A DNA stretch of 64,000 nt, taken from assembly GCA_008015155.1 (NCBI GenBank), contig SSFA01000008.1:351526-415525 (forward strand), in the 5' to 3' direction. Both the position numbers and the translations under genes were made by a program. Origin of the DNA: Thiothrix sp. (GTDB taxonomy: Bacteria > Pseudomonadota > Gammaproteobacteria > Thiotrichales > Thiotrichaceae). Numbering within the stretch: the stretch's first letter is position 1; the number at the start of each line of letters is the position of its first letter. Positions 27,548-36,713 of this stretch are shown piece after piece. The notes beneath the pieces were generated by a model. The model saw nothing but the letters and a program-made list of their open reading frames with translations, was not told the origin of the DNA and made no database searches.

Positions 27548-28375
27548 ATGCAAAATTCTGATGAAGTTGATTACAACCGCCGCTTTGGGGGGATTGCTCG
27601 TACTTATGGCGAGCTGGCCTTAGCGCGCTTTCAAGCGGCACATGTCTGTGTGATTGGCGTGGGGGGTGTAGGCTCATGGGCGGTAGAGGCTTTAGCGCGT
27701 AGTGCTATTGGCAAGCTGACCTTAATCGATTTGGATAATGTCGCTGAGTCCAATATCAATCGACAGTTGCCCGCACTATCGAGCACGCTTGGGATACCCA
27801 AAATTGAAGTGCTTAAAACCCGAATTCTCGATATTAACCCCAGCTGCGAAGTCCAACTTATTGAAGATTTTATTGAGCTGGACAGTATCCCGCAGCTCAT
27901 CACGACGCAGATGGATTATGTGCTTGACTGTATCGACAATTTTCGCGTGAAAGCTGCTTTAATTGCTTATTGTAAGCGCCAAAAAATTCGCGTGATTACC
28001 TTAGGGGGTGCAGGTGGACAACGTGACCCTAGCCACATTCGGCTAGGTGATTTAGCTCGAAGCCAACAAGATCCTTTACTCGCACGGGTACGTAAACAAC
28101 TACGCCAAGACTATAACTTCAGTCGTAATCCTAAACGACGCTTTGAAATACCCTGTGTGTGGTCAGAAGAGCAGATGCAATTTCCAACAGCTGATGGCAG
28201 CTTAAGTGCAGAACGACCCAGCGATATAGCCGCTAGTGGATTAAGCTGCGCAGGTGGCTTAGGCTCTGTGATGACCGTGACCGCCAGTTTTGCTTTATTC
28301 GCAGTTAGCCATGTTTTGGCTAAGCTAGCGGCTACTAGTTGCCTTCAAACTAAATCAGAAAACTCGACTTCATAA
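27548..28375 (+). CDS. tcdA: tRNA threonylcarbamoyladenosine dehydratase
   Basis: 275 residues, an E1-like ThiF/MoeB-fold protein. The nucleotide motif GVGGVGSWAVEALARS is at residues 37-52, followed by DLDNVAESNINRQ and later CAGGLGSVMTVTASF. The RRFGGIARTYGELAL start is characteristic of TcdA (CsdL). It uses ATP to cyclise t6A37 to ct6A37 in tRNAs. The csdA/csdE partners are not nearby. Its end overlaps the convergent DUF2797 gene by 31 bp. Confidence 0.94.
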   Translation: MQNSDEVDYNRRFGGIARTYGELALARFQAAHVCVIGVGGVGSWAVEALARSAIGKLTLIDLDNVAESNINRQLPALSSTLGIPKIEVLKTRILDINPSCEVQLIEDFIELDSIPQLITTQMDYVLDCIDNFRVKAALIAYCKRQKIRVITLGGAGGQRDPSHIRLGDLARSQQDPLLARVRKQLRQDYNFSRNPKRRFEIPCVWSEEQMQFPTADGSLSAERPSDIAASGLSCAGGLGSVMTVTASFALFAVSHVLAKLAATSCLQTKSENSTS

Positions 28376-29175
28376 CCTGCGAATTTGCGAATATTGATCA
28401 CTCCAGTATCCAACAGCAAATATTGTCCCTTAATGCCTTCTAACACGCCTGTCACCACAGGTTCTTTATCAAAGCTCAAGGATTTCACTTTACTGGGATA
28501 AGCGAGAACCGGATAGCGAATATTCACTACCTCCGCTTGTGGCAATAACTCCACAGCCTGATCCCCAAAACGATGCCGTAAATCACGCAAAGCATCCTGT
28601 ACTTGGGGAAGTAGTGAATCACGCTCGGCTGCTAAATCAATAGGTTCAGCCTCACCTTTTAGCATTTGCTGCCAATTGGTTTTATCCGCCACATGATCTT
28701 TAAACGCCACTTCCATCAAACCGGATAGATAACGTGATTGCACCTTCAAAATCGGTAGGGCTGCAACTGCACCTTGATCAATCCAGCGAGTAGGCAATTG
28801 CCCTTGACGAGTAATTCCAACTTTGAGTGTGGAAGAATTAGCTAAATATACAAAATGGGGCTGCATGCAATGCTGTTCACCCCACGATGGCTCTCGACAA
28901 GTACCAGAAGCATAATGACATAGTTCAGGTTTAACGATACAAGTGTCACATTGTGCAAGCTTCATAAAACAGGGATAACAATAGCCTTGGTTGAAGCTTT
29001 TTTTGCTTAAACGTCCACAATGAATGCAATGAATTTTCCCTGTGTAAACTAGTTTGATTGGCTTACCAAGATAAGGAGCTAGCGGAATTTCTTCATTATT
29101 AAGTACTAACTGATACTCGACAGGCTCTGCGAGCTGGTTATGCATTTTACGTAAAACGCCCGTTTGCGAGGTCAT
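28345..29175 (-). CDS. DUF2797 zinc-ribbon protein
   Basis: 276 residues. Cysteine pairs form a zinc-binding region: CIHCGR, GYCYPCF, then CDTC and a later Cys. HFVYLANSSTLKVGITR and PTRWIDQGA follow, matching DUF2797 proteins, which contain a GIY-YIG-like fold. No function is established to my knowledge; nucleic acid binding is a reasonable guess. Converges with tcdA, overlapping by 31 bp. Confidence 0.85.
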   Translation of the reverse strand: MTSQTGVLRKMHNQLAEPVEYQLVLNNEEIPLAPYLGKPIKLVYTGKIHCIHCGRLSKKSFNQGYCYPCFMKLAQCDTCIVKPELCHYASGTCREPSWGEQHCMQPHFVYLANSSTLKVGITRQGQLPTRWIDQGAVAALPILKVQSRYLSGLMEVAFKDHVADKTNWQQMLKGEAEPIDLAAERDSLLPQVQDALRDLRHRFGDQAVELLPQAEVVNIRYPVLAYPSKVKSLSFDKEPVVTGVLEGIKGQYLLLDTGVINIRKFAGYEVEFSDLV

Positions 29176-29285
29176 ACACGCTCCCTGTGTTACTTAAAAA
29201 CTACCGATTTTAACTTATGCTCTGCTTTAAGTACCAAGAACGAACGGATAAGGTCAAGGCGCTTTTCCTAGCTGTGAATACTCAC

Positions 29286-29606
29286 CTATTCTAGAACAAC
29301 CGCTGTGCCACTCGCTGAGACCATTAACATACTGCCACTGGAACCTAAAACCTCATAATCAATATCGATACCTACCACTGCATTTGCACCGAGCTCTTGT
29401 GCCCGCTCTTGTAATTCCTGTAAAGCAATCTCTCGTGCTCTTTGCAGTTCCCGCTCATAAGTCCCTGAGCGTCCTCCTACTAAATCGCGGATACCGGCAA
29501 ATAAATCCTTCACAATATTGGCACCTAGAATCGCCTCACCTGCAATCACGCCACAGTATTTAGTGATGCGTTTACCTTCAATCGTGGGGGTTGTGCTGAT
29601 TAACAT
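29286..29606 (-). CDS. YbjQ/DUF74 heavy-metal-binding family protein
   Basis: 106 residues, family length. VISGEAI-type segment [16 protein letters not shown], then [36 protein letters not shown], which is the family signature. The proteins form pentameric shells; the proposed metal binding is not well proven. It stands alone with about 90-110 bp on both sides. Confidence 0.92.
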   Translation of the reverse strand: MLISTTPTIEGKRITKYCGVIAGEAILGANIVKDLFAGIRDLVGGRSGTYERELQRAREIALQELQERAQELGANAVVGIDIDYEVLGSSGSMLMVSASGTAVVLE

Positions 29607-29692
29607 TTTATCGCTCTCTTGTTTTAACTGAGCTTAGATTTTAACAGCTGTGAAACGCTCATTCCAAAATACCCCAAGCCCTATCCAGCCTA

Positions 29693-30709
29693 CTATTTAG
29701 CATCAAACCAGATTTCCTCAGGGCTACAAACCTCACTAGAACGCTGCCCATAGAGTTTTAGTGGGTAGCGCTTAGCAATGGCTTCTTGCAAAACAGCTTG
29801 TATCGTTTTGCTATTTGCAGCCAAAGATACAATTTCACGTTGTTTAGGTTTATCTAACACTAGTCTAAATAATGAATACCATGAAGAAGGTTGACATTTG
29901 ATGAGTTTTTTATCTGTTTGAATCATCAGGCTAATATCTTCTGACTGCTCAACATTAGCCCATTGATAGTCTTTTAAATAGCCACTCAGTAAGGGTTTAT
30001 CATTCGCCAAATTCAAGGGTTCGTTATTTTTCAGTTTATTCGGTGATACAATTTTGTGGTTTGGCTTAAAGGTGAAGCGAGTGAGTAAAGGATAGGTTTT
30101 ACCAGCAAATTTTCCTTTAATTTTCGTCCATTGGCTGTTTTGAGCTTCATAAAGCACTGTCTGCCAATAGCCACCACCATAAGACATGAAAACCAGCTCT
30201 GCGCGTCCATTGCCGTTCAAGTCAAGGAAATCAGTAATTCCTTGTTGATCCCTTGCAAAATAACCTTCAACTTGCCAAAGCCTGACTTGCCCATCCGTAT
30301 CAAAAGACAATACGCTGATATGCTGACTTGGGGCTAAACCATTCCCAGCCGTGGGCTTTAAAAGGATTAAATCTTGTTGACCATTATTATCTAAATCAGC
30401 CTGATAAGCTTCAGTAGGAAACATGGCGTAAATATTATTAAGCTTAACCGACCACTTGCCTTGCTGAGTTGTAACACCGCTAAGTACTAGATCTTCCTCA
30501 GCGTTACTCTCAAGTTGAATGAGCTGGCGACCAACTTTCAGTCTGGGAATGAGTTTACTAGGATCTAAACTCACTAAATGCTTCATCGGTACCCGTTGTT
30601 GGATTTCAGCCGCTGATAAAGGCAAATAATCATCAAAGAAGGCGTAACTAGGTAAGGGGCTCAGTAGGCTAATTAAAGTAAAGCCAAACCTTAAGTTGAA
30701 TACACGCAT
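29693..30709 (-). CDS. Exported FG-GAP-like protein of unknown function
   Basis: 338 residues with a signal peptide (about 1-23, SLLSPLPSYA). Two calcium-type loops DLDNNGQQDLILL and DLNGNGRAELVFMS recall FG-GAP/VCBS beta-propeller repeats, though only two are seen. It lies 73 bp downstream of the surface-subunit operon on the same strand and could be its last member or an independent gene. A role in that system is only inferred. No catalytic motif seen. Confidence 0.6.
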   Translation of the reverse strand: MRVFNLRFGFTLISLLSPLPSYAFFDDYLPLSAAEIQQRVPMKHLVSLDPSKLIPRLKVGRQLIQLESNAEEDLVLSGVTTQQGKWSVKLNNIYAMFPTEAYQADLDNNGQQDLILLKPTAGNGLAPSQHISVLSFDTDGQVRLWQVEGYFARDQQGITDFLDLNGNGRAELVFMSYGGGYWQTVLYEAQNSQWTKIKGKFAGKTYPLLTRFTFKPNHKIVSPNKLKNNEPLNLANDKPLLSGYLKDYQWANVEQSEDISLMIQTDKKLIKCQPSSWYSLFRLVLDKPKQREIVSLAANSKTIQAVLQEAIAKRYPLKLYGQRSSEVCSPEEIWFDAK

Positions 30710-30782
30710 ATTTCCTCCACGCGTATAAACTTAAAAGACCTTAGCAGCTAGGTATCAAAACTGAGCTGTTAATTGTAGGAGC

Positions 30783-31400
30783 TTAAGGTGCACTGGCGGT
30801 AAACAGGAGCTGGCCTGTATACACACCAGGATTTAAAGCTTGAGTGCTATTATAAGCAAACGACCAAGTAGCGTCGCGACTTGTGACCAAACCATATGAA
30901 CTAGGAGTCACATTAACTGCACTGCCTGTCCCTGTATCAGGTACTGGTGGAGCAGGTAAATTACTGTCGCTGGAAGTAATGTTTAGCGCAGAAAATGGCA
31001 AACTACCTGAAGTATTACTTAAAGGTGAACTGACAGTCGTTCTAAGGCTAACTTGCCCTGCATTGCTACGGACTTGCACCGGTAAACTAACGGCCGTTGA
31101 GGTAAAACTAGGAGCCGCTCCATTCCAAGGCACTGCTTTATTATTGCCCGTACTTGGGATCACCGCTGAGGCACTCGTTGGTATACTAGGTGTGGTGCTT
31201 AAGCTAACGGTATCTATGCTAGTAGTGTTCCCAATACTGAAATAGATAAACTTATCAATATTGATATTAAAATCTAAACGAGCAGTCGCGCTCAGCGCTC
31301 GATTGGGATTGGCTGTAGTTCCTGCCATAGTGGATAGCTCCGCCTGAGCAGAAGGAGCTAGGGTTAAACTAATCAGTAGCACTAGAGCATAGTATTTCAT
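30783..31400 (-). CDS. Exported beta-sandwich subunit, putative fibre subunit 3
   Basis: 205 residues with a signal peptide ending near AQA (residue 20). No cysteines; rich in Ser and Thr. It aligns by eye with the 33359 subunit: SATARLDFNINIDKFIYFSIG against SAQAHVDIKVTVPELVVLRVG, and GNNKAVPWNGAAPSF against GNNVDAAWDGAVPGF. It ends in PGVYTGQLLFTASAP, the same kind of end as the other two subunits. Such a last strand is typical of chaperone-assembled subunits. It overlaps the chaperone gene by 4 bp. Confidence 0.65.
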   Translation of the reverse strand: MKYYALVLLISLTLAPSAQAELSTMAGTTANPNRALSATARLDFNINIDKFIYFSIGNTTSIDTVSLSTTPSIPTSASAVIPSTGNNKAVPWNGAAPSFTSTAVSLPVQVRSNAGQVSLRTTVSSPLSNTSGSLPFSALNITSSDSNLPAPPVPDTGTGSAVNVTPSSYGLVTSRDATWSFAYNSTQALNPGVYTGQLLFTASAP

Positions 31401-32215
31401 TTAAAAATAGCCTGATTAATTTTAAAGCTACCTTTATCCCAATCAATACTGCCTTTAGCTTGAATAGGATAACTAGGTGGATTCAGCTTTTGATTAGTGA
31501 GCGCTTGAGGTATTAAAGGTAAGGTACGCGTTTGCCCTGGCAGCACAGGAGTCGTTTCTGGTGCTAATTCAAAGGCTTGGCCTTTTGCATCAGTCGCTTC
31601 TAGCACACCTTCCAAACGCCCATGAGCATCGCCTTGATTGCTAACAATGGCCACTGGAACCTTCTGACCTTTTACATTTTGTACATTCATCTGCTTAATT
31701 GTGAGCTTAGGTTCAGCACCACCTACCGCCACATAAACCGCAACTGCAATCCGTCCATTCACAGGTAAGCTTAAATTAGCACCACCGGCTTTTAGAACTG
31801 TATTCGCTGCTGCATCTTTCCCCTCAATAGCCACCATAAAACGGCATTCTGCGCGGGGTGCATTAGCAGGTACTTCAATTTGGAAACGGAAAGCGCGTTT
31901 AGCTTGAGCATTTAATTTGAGCGCATTTTTTTCTAAAGTAACCCAAGGACGGCAACTATTAGGTACTAAAGCATCATGATAAGTAATTTGCCCTTCATTG
32001 GAATAAGTCCAATCTAGAGTCCGAATGCTTAACTCGGTGGGAGATTTACCAAGATTTTGAATATCAATTGATTGTCCTAAGCGTTGGCTTGCCTTGGCAG
32101 AGAGTTCTAAGCGTGAGGGCGAAACAGCCAGCTCAAAAGACCCTGCTTGTACTGGCAAAGTGTTCAAACTAGCCAAAAAACCTAAGACTACTAACGTATT
32201 TTTTTTGTTATTCAT
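31397..32215 (-). CDS. PapD-like periplasmic chaperone
   Basis: 272 residues from ATG 32215 (MNNKKNTLVVLGFLASL), chosen because it directly starts a signal peptide; the frame is open further upstream inside the preceding gene. The mature N-terminus SFELAVSPSRLELSAKASQRLGQSIDIQNLGKSP and ISIRTLDW, then FRFQIEVPANAPRAECRFMVAI match the first Ig domain of pilus chaperones, including the AxR/K-rich strand. It should hold unfolded subunits after Sec export. It overlaps both neighbouring genes, so expression is coupled. Confidence 0.75.
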   Translation of the reverse strand: MNNKKNTLVVLGFLASLNTLPVQAGSFELAVSPSRLELSAKASQRLGQSIDIQNLGKSPTELSIRTLDWTYSNEGQITYHDALVPNSCRPWVTLEKNALKLNAQAKRAFRFQIEVPANAPRAECRFMVAIEGKDAAANTVLKAGGANLSLPVNGRIAVAVYVAVGGAEPKLTIKQMNVQNVKGQKVPVAIVSNQGDAHGRLEGVLEATDAKGQAFELAPETTPVLPGQTRTLPLIPQALTNQKLNPPSYPIQAKGSIDWDKGSFKINQAIFK

Positions 32216-32711
32216 TTGTCTCAATCTCGAAATATGACTCAAACCCAAAGCGTTGGCCTTCCCGTAAGCGTAATTGTGCAAGCTCAACTTGCATCTCTAG
32301 CTCAACTTCATCTTGCATCCAATCTTCTGTCACCGTGCCTGACCAAACCAATTTACGATCACCAGCATGGCCCTCACCCTCTGCAAACAGACTATTCCCC
32401 TTCCAATTCACCGTCAGTGCGTTTGGATTCTGTAGGCCTTCAATAACAGCAGGAATGACATAATAGATTTTTGCGGTTTGCCCTTTATACGCTGCTGTGG
32501 CCAGTCGGTACTGCACTGAACCAAACTTTAACACCATAAAGCGCGCATCATAGCTATCTGCTAAGGGTACACCCTGTTCATCACTGACTGAACTCGCTTC
32601 GACCACACTTCTTACTGAAGCACTATCGTCTAAGCGAGTTGTTTCAGCCTGAACTGGAAGACTAGCCAGCCAAGTCGCGAAAATCAGCGCAAAGCGTTTA
32701 TTATTTTTCAT
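32208..32711 (-). CDS. Small exported protein of the surface-subunit operon
   Basis: 167 residues with a signal peptide to about residue 22 (ASLPVQA). The mature part looks beta-rich and acidic, with a repeated ELEMQVELAQLRLREG end. It overlaps the upstream subunit gene by 4 bp and the downstream chaperone by 8 bp, so it must belong to the system. I recognise no family; it could be a subunit, an assembly factor or a second chaperone-like protein. Confidence 0.55.
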   Translation of the reverse strand: MKNNKRFALIFATWLASLPVQAETTRLDDSASVRSVVEASSVSDEQGVPLADSYDARFMVLKFGSVQYRLATAAYKGQTAKIYYVIPAVIEGLQNPNALTVNWKGNSLFAEGEGHAGDRKLVWSGTVTEDWMQDEVELEMQVELAQLRLREGQRFGFESYFEIETNE

Positions 32712-33346
32712 GGTAAAGTCGCTGTATAAGTGACACGCCCTGTATATTGGCCTGCAGGATAAATCGTGCTATTAGCGTAGGTAAATACTAAGGTGTTTTC
32801 TAACTGTAAGCCCGCATTTAGGCTACCCACCCAAAACAGAGTTTGCGTCGATCCGCCTGCAAAACTACCATCATCAATGTCATAGCTTCCGCGATTATGT
32901 GAAACCCAACTAATAGTATTGAAAGGGATAATAGTGCTACCACAACCTGTACCGGTGACACAAGACAAACCCACAGAGGAATCCACTGTCAATTTAGCAT
33001 TTTGCCAAGAGCCCACTAAGGTCCAAGGAATTTCAGTAGTCAGCTTAATTAAAATCCCATTAGCAGGTGAAGTAGCCGCTGTTGCAGCGGTTGCGCTTGG
33101 TACGCCTTGAATCGGTGTATTATTGGGACTTACTTTATCTGCTGTCACATTAAAGGTAACACTATTTACAGTACCAAATTGTGAGGATCCGACTTGTAAA
33201 GTTAGGCGCCGCGCCGTATTCACCATAGGTGTAAGCGTTAAAACAGCCAAGGCCTGCTCAGTTAAGCAGGCACTTAGCAATATACCCATCAACAATTTGG
33301 CTTTAATTGAAGTACTTCGTTTAAAACTTAAACTGGCGATGGGCAT
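32708..33346 (-). CDS. Exported beta-sandwich subunit, putative fibre subunit 2
   Basis: 212 residues. Signal peptide about 1-33 (a long basic start, then LLMGILLSACLTEQALA). The mature protein has VGSSQFGTVNSVTFNVTADKV, two cysteines around LSCVTGTGCGS (a possible disulfide), IPFNTISWVSHNRGSYD and ends in PAGQYTGRVTYTATLP. Similar PAGxYTGxVTYTxxxP ends occur in proteobacterial proteins secreted with chaperones. It sits between subunit 1 and the 167-residue gene. Confidence 0.65.
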   Translation of the reverse strand: MPIASLSFKRSTSIKAKLLMGILLSACLTEQALAVLTLTPMVNTARRLTLQVGSSQFGTVNSVTFNVTADKVSPNNTPIQGVPSATAATAATSPANGILIKLTTEIPWTLVGSWQNAKLTVDSSVGLSCVTGTGCGSTIIPFNTISWVSHNRGSYDIDDGSFAGGSTQTLFWVGSLNAGLQLENTLVFTYANSTIYPAGQYTGRVTYTATLP

Positions 33347-33358
33347 GATTTTTCCTTT

Positions 33359-33961
33359 TTAAATATTGGCTGCTGTATAAGTCGTTCTTTGGGTAGCTGT
33401 GCCTGCGTAAGCATTCGCTAAATCTTCTGGTTTAATCGAGTAGGTCCAAGTAGCTGTTTGTAATTTATTTTGGGGAATGTCGATTTTATCTCCACAGGCA
33501 GTTGTGGCGCCAGGATGCTTTAAATCACCATCAGCAGCTACATTGACTTTGCCACTATCTAAATTAATAGCTGTCAACTTATCATCACTTTCACATTTCA
33601 AAGTAACGCCTTTAGCATTGGTCCATACATAAGCACCTAGCGCCTGATCTTTAGCTTCAAACCCAGGCACTGCTCCATCCCAAGCAGCATCTACGTTGTT
33701 GCCATCGGCACTAATTAGGCCAGGATCAGATTTAACAGTGGCTTGTGCACTTAACTCCAGTACATCGATAGCCTTAGCATCACCGACTCTTAACACGACC
33801 AACTCTGGTACTGTCACTTTGATATCAACATGAGCTTGTGCTGAAACACCTTTAGCGGCACTGTTATAACCGTATTGGCTATCAGCAATCGACGTACCAG
33901 CGATAGCGAATAAACCGCTTGCTACGACTGCTGTTAAAAACTTATTTGTTGTAATTTTCAT
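33359..33961 (-). CDS. Exported beta-sandwich subunit, putative major fibre subunit 1
   Basis: 200 residues with a typical signal peptide (FLTAVVASGLFAIAGTSIA, cleavage near 26). The sequence VDIKVTVPELVVLRVGDAKAIDVLELSAQ, then GNNVDAAWDGAVPGFEA and a pair of cysteines, ends in GTATQRTTYTAANI. It is the first small gene after the barrel gene, the usual place of a major subunit. Paralogous to 30783-31400. AGGAAACCCC precedes ATG 33961. The exact fold is inferred from pattern, not proven. Confidence 0.65.
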   Translation of the reverse strand: MKITTNKFLTAVVASGLFAIAGTSIADSQYGYNSAAKGVSAQAHVDIKVTVPELVVLRVGDAKAIDVLELSAQATVKSDPGLISADGNNVDAAWDGAVPGFEAKDQALGAYVWTNAKGVTLKCESDDKLTAINLDSGKVNVAADGDLKHPGATTACGDKIDIPQNKLQTATWTYSIKPEDLANAYAGTATQRTTYTAANI

Positions 33962-34051
33962 TTTTGGGGTTTCCTATATTTATTTTTATTAATAAGTAAA
34001 ACTTATAACTCTTTGACGCTAAAGCGTCCCAACAAGTTCAATACGAGTTTA

Positions 34052-36220
34052 CTAATCGGCTCCTTTAGTTAAAGCTAAATTCGCGGTAGCTTGTCCTCGT
34101 AATGAAACCTCTACACTTACACCCTCTTCCTTCACACTCCAAGGAAGCGGCACAGTATCGAGATTCAGGTTAAGCGTATGCTCGCCAGTCGCAACACGCA
34201 TAAATTCATAGTAACCATTCCGATCAGTACGCACTGAATAGCCACCGTCTAAATAAACCTCTACCTCGGGCACACCAGTTTCATCTGCTTGACGTTCACC
34301 GTCCTGATTCTTGTCAAAAAAGACAAAACCAATCAGACTTCCCGTACCCGCAGAGCCTGCCGTTCTTTTTCCAATGACACTGTGCTCACGCCCGCGACTA
34401 CCTTCCCAACGTAAATACATTTGAGCTGATTTATCATTACTACGTGAAGTTTGCGCCTCGTTAACTCCATTTTGATCCAGTTCGACCTTAGCTTGGTTCA
34501 GATTTAAGGAGGCTCCCACAGACAAGCCTGGCGTCAGGGTATATTCACTAGCTAGCGAACCTGCTAAGCCTTGTGAGCTAGAAAGTTTACCCGAACTTGA
34601 GCTATACCGTAGACTGCTACTAAGACTCCAATCTGAATTAGGCCAATAGCGTCCTGTAATTCCAGCTGTAGGATAAGTTCTAGTTTCATCTGCACTACGA
34701 TCATGAGCCAGACCTAATCTAGTGATTAACTCTGGCTGCGTACTCAATACCTTATTCGAGTTATTTAACCAATCTTGTTCCCATTCGAACTCATCGCCGG
34801 TTGCTGCTACATCATTACTTACAATTTTTTCATTTCGATGGACGGTCGCACTAAAGCGACTGCGTCCCCAATCAGCATTAATTAATTCATAATAAGCATA
34901 GGCATATAAACTACGTTGATCTTTTTCTTCTGCACTATCATAACGTGTTTGTTGCAGGCGTAAACTTCCACCGTATGAGTGGTTGCGATCAATGCGATAA
35001 CGCAGACTGCCATCCAGACCTAAAGTTTTTGAATGCTGGTCTGAGTCTTTTTCTTGGAATTTATTCTCTTCTAAACTTAAACCAGTACTAAAATTAAGTT
35101 GACTACCATCACGCGTTAAACGCCAATAGCTACCCTGCTTATCAGAATTTAACAGGTTTTCACCAAAATACAGATCAGGAGTGACTCGATAGGCGCCGAA
35201 GTCATGTGAAAAGCGTCCTACCCGAAAACTCCCCTCAAGATAAGCACCTTGAGCGGTTTTGTCTTGTTGATCACTCGTTTTTTTCTGGCTCTGCACTAGG
35301 GTAGCACGGAGCTTTTTATCGTTTGTATCATCCGCATCATAGCTTAAAGCTAGCGCTACACTGTTTACTTTCTGATTAGCTAACTCAGATTTTTTAAATT
35401 GATCCAGCTGATTGACCTGAGCGCCGATTACAAAATGCTCGGCTAGCTGATGGCTTGCACCTATCCAAGACAAGCGCCCATCGGTTTGCTGATAGCCTGA
35501 ATAAGGGCTACCCCTTAAATCACCTAGCTCGCCACTGCCTAATCGCAGATCAAACTTCTCCCCACGAAGACGGGTGCGTGCACCGCGTACAGTATCTACA
35601 CCCAAGGAAAACCGCGAGCTACGCCTTAAAGCATCAGTGAGTTCACTCGATATATCACCCAAGGCTGAGTCTGCTGCAAGACTCGGTGTGAGGTATAAAT
35701 TACTATTTAGCAGTGTGATACTGGTATCGGCATCATCTTGTTCAAAACTTAAGCCAGCTTGTTGTTTATTATTGGCCTGTTGACTAGTCTGAGCCTGAAT
35801 TTTTACATCACCAAAATTCGCTGTTTCATAGAGATACTCGAAACGCAATCCCAAATCACCCGTCTTTCTTGACTCAGACTCATTCGTTTTGGAGTCTGTA
35901 TAGTTAGCCCGGGTTTCTACAAAATACGATTGAAAACCTTCAGCTACTTCTTCTGCTTCTGTAGTAATCGCCTCTAATAACTCAGGTGCAGACATGACCT
36001 TATCTTGATAAGCCGGAGGAGCATTTTCAATAAGCGCTTTAAGCTTTTCTTGCTCTGCTTGAACTTGATCGACCGACTCGAATTGCACGGAGACATTAGT
36101 ATTTTGTATTTCTAACTTCTGCACGCTCTCCGCTGCTAAAACTGGTTGTAATACAGCAATTATCAGAGCGCTAATCAATCTACTGATGGCTTTATAGCTG
36201 TTTATTAAACCAGTAATCAT
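34052..36220 (-). CDS. Outer-membrane beta-barrel with C-terminal SdrD-B-like domain, atypical usher candidate
   Basis: 722 residues. Signal peptide about 1-29. Residues 30-100 are a coiled, charged segment; 110-620 are alternating strands with GSGELGDLRGSPYSGYQQ, YRIDRNHSYGGSLRLQQTRYD, DWSLSSSLRYSSSSG and similar, as expected for an outer-membrane barrel. The last about 95 residues contain FVFFDKNQDGERQADETGVPEVEVYLDGGYSVRTD... with the SdrD-B/prealbumin-like DxNxDGxxDxxE signature. I do not find the motifs of FimD/PapC ushers, so it may be a different pore. First gene of the subunit operon. Upstream, 36221-36472 is an AT-rich 252-bp gap. Confidence 0.65.
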   Translation of the reverse strand: MITGLINSYKAISRLISALIIAVLQPVLAAESVQKLEIQNTNVSVQFESVDQVQAEQEKLKALIENAPPAYQDKVMSAPELLEAITTEAEEVAEGFQSYFVETRANYTDSKTNESESRKTGDLGLRFEYLYETANFGDVKIQAQTSQQANNKQQAGLSFEQDDADTSITLLNSNLYLTPSLAADSALGDISSELTDALRRSSRFSLGVDTVRGARTRLRGEKFDLRLGSGELGDLRGSPYSGYQQTDGRLSWIGASHQLAEHFVIGAQVNQLDQFKKSELANQKVNSVALALSYDADDTNDKKLRATLVQSQKKTSDQQDKTAQGAYLEGSFRVGRFSHDFGAYRVTPDLYFGENLLNSDKQGSYWRLTRDGSQLNFSTGLSLEENKFQEKDSDQHSKTLGLDGSLRYRIDRNHSYGGSLRLQQTRYDSAEEKDQRSLYAYAYYELINADWGRSRFSATVHRNEKIVSNDVAATGDEFEWEQDWLNNSNKVLSTQPELITRLGLAHDRSADETRTYPTAGITGRYWPNSDWSLSSSLRYSSSSGKLSSSQGLAGSLASEYTLTPGLSVGASLNLNQAKVELDQNGVNEAQTSRSNDKSAQMYLRWEGSRGREHSVIGKRTAGSAGTGSLIGFVFFDKNQDGERQADETGVPEVEVYLDGGYSVRTDRNGYYEFMRVATGEHTLNLNLDTVPLPWSVKEEGVSVEVSLRGQATANLALTKGAD

Positions 36221-36440
36221 TTTATTTTTTATGTTTTTATAAATTTAATTTATATTTATTTTATAGCTGTCACTTTCAGTATGCAAGTTTAGTCCATCAA
36301 AATTTTTTGTTATTTATTACCAAAATCTGTTAAGCCATATACAAACAATTTATACCTTAGACAACTCGCCGAACTTGGATAGTCTAATTCATTTTCCTTG
36401 ATAGGTATTGAAACTGTCCTGAGTCACTCCTATGATAGCT

Positions 36441-36459
36441 GAGAATGATTTTCATTAAG
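36441..36459. promoter_or_regulatory. Fur box upstream of feoABC
   Basis: GAGAATGATTTTCATTAAG matches 14 of 19 positions of the Fur consensus GATAATGATAATCATTATC. The palindromic core AATGAT..TCATT is intact. It ends 13 bp before the feoA ATG, so iron-loaded Fur should repress the operon. Confidence 0.85.
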
Positions 36460-36472
36460 AGAACTCTTTGCT

Positions 36473-36712
36473 ATGCTACCGCAGTCTATGTTAGCTCTCG
36501 CTGAACTACCCGAACTCAATAGTGCTCAAATTGCTTTCATTCAAACGGATGATCCCACACGGATTCGCTTACTGGGCATGGGATTAGGTAAGGGGTCGTG
36601 TGTTGAAGTATTGCGTAATCGCAAAGGGGACTTAGTACTAAGCAGCGGTAATAACCGTATTAGTTTAGGTAAAAGTATTACTCAACACATTTTTGTGCAA
36701 ATAGCTGCCTAA
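36473..36712 (+). CDS. feoA: Ferrous iron transport protein A
   Basis: 79 residues, an SH3-like domain. LTDDP-type block TDDPTRIRLLGMGLGKGSCVEVLRNRKGDLVL and SLGKSI are typical of FeoA. It binds FeoB's cytoplasmic part and is required for iron(II) uptake in several species. The start ATG 36473 lies 13 bp from a Fur box; a second ATG at 36488 is possible. FeoB starts just 1 bp after the stop. Confidence 0.93.
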   Translation: MLPQSMLALAELPELNSAQIAFIQTDDPTRIRLLGMGLGKGSCVEVLRNRKGDLVLSSGNNRISLGKSITQHIFVQIAA

Positions 36713-36713
36713 G

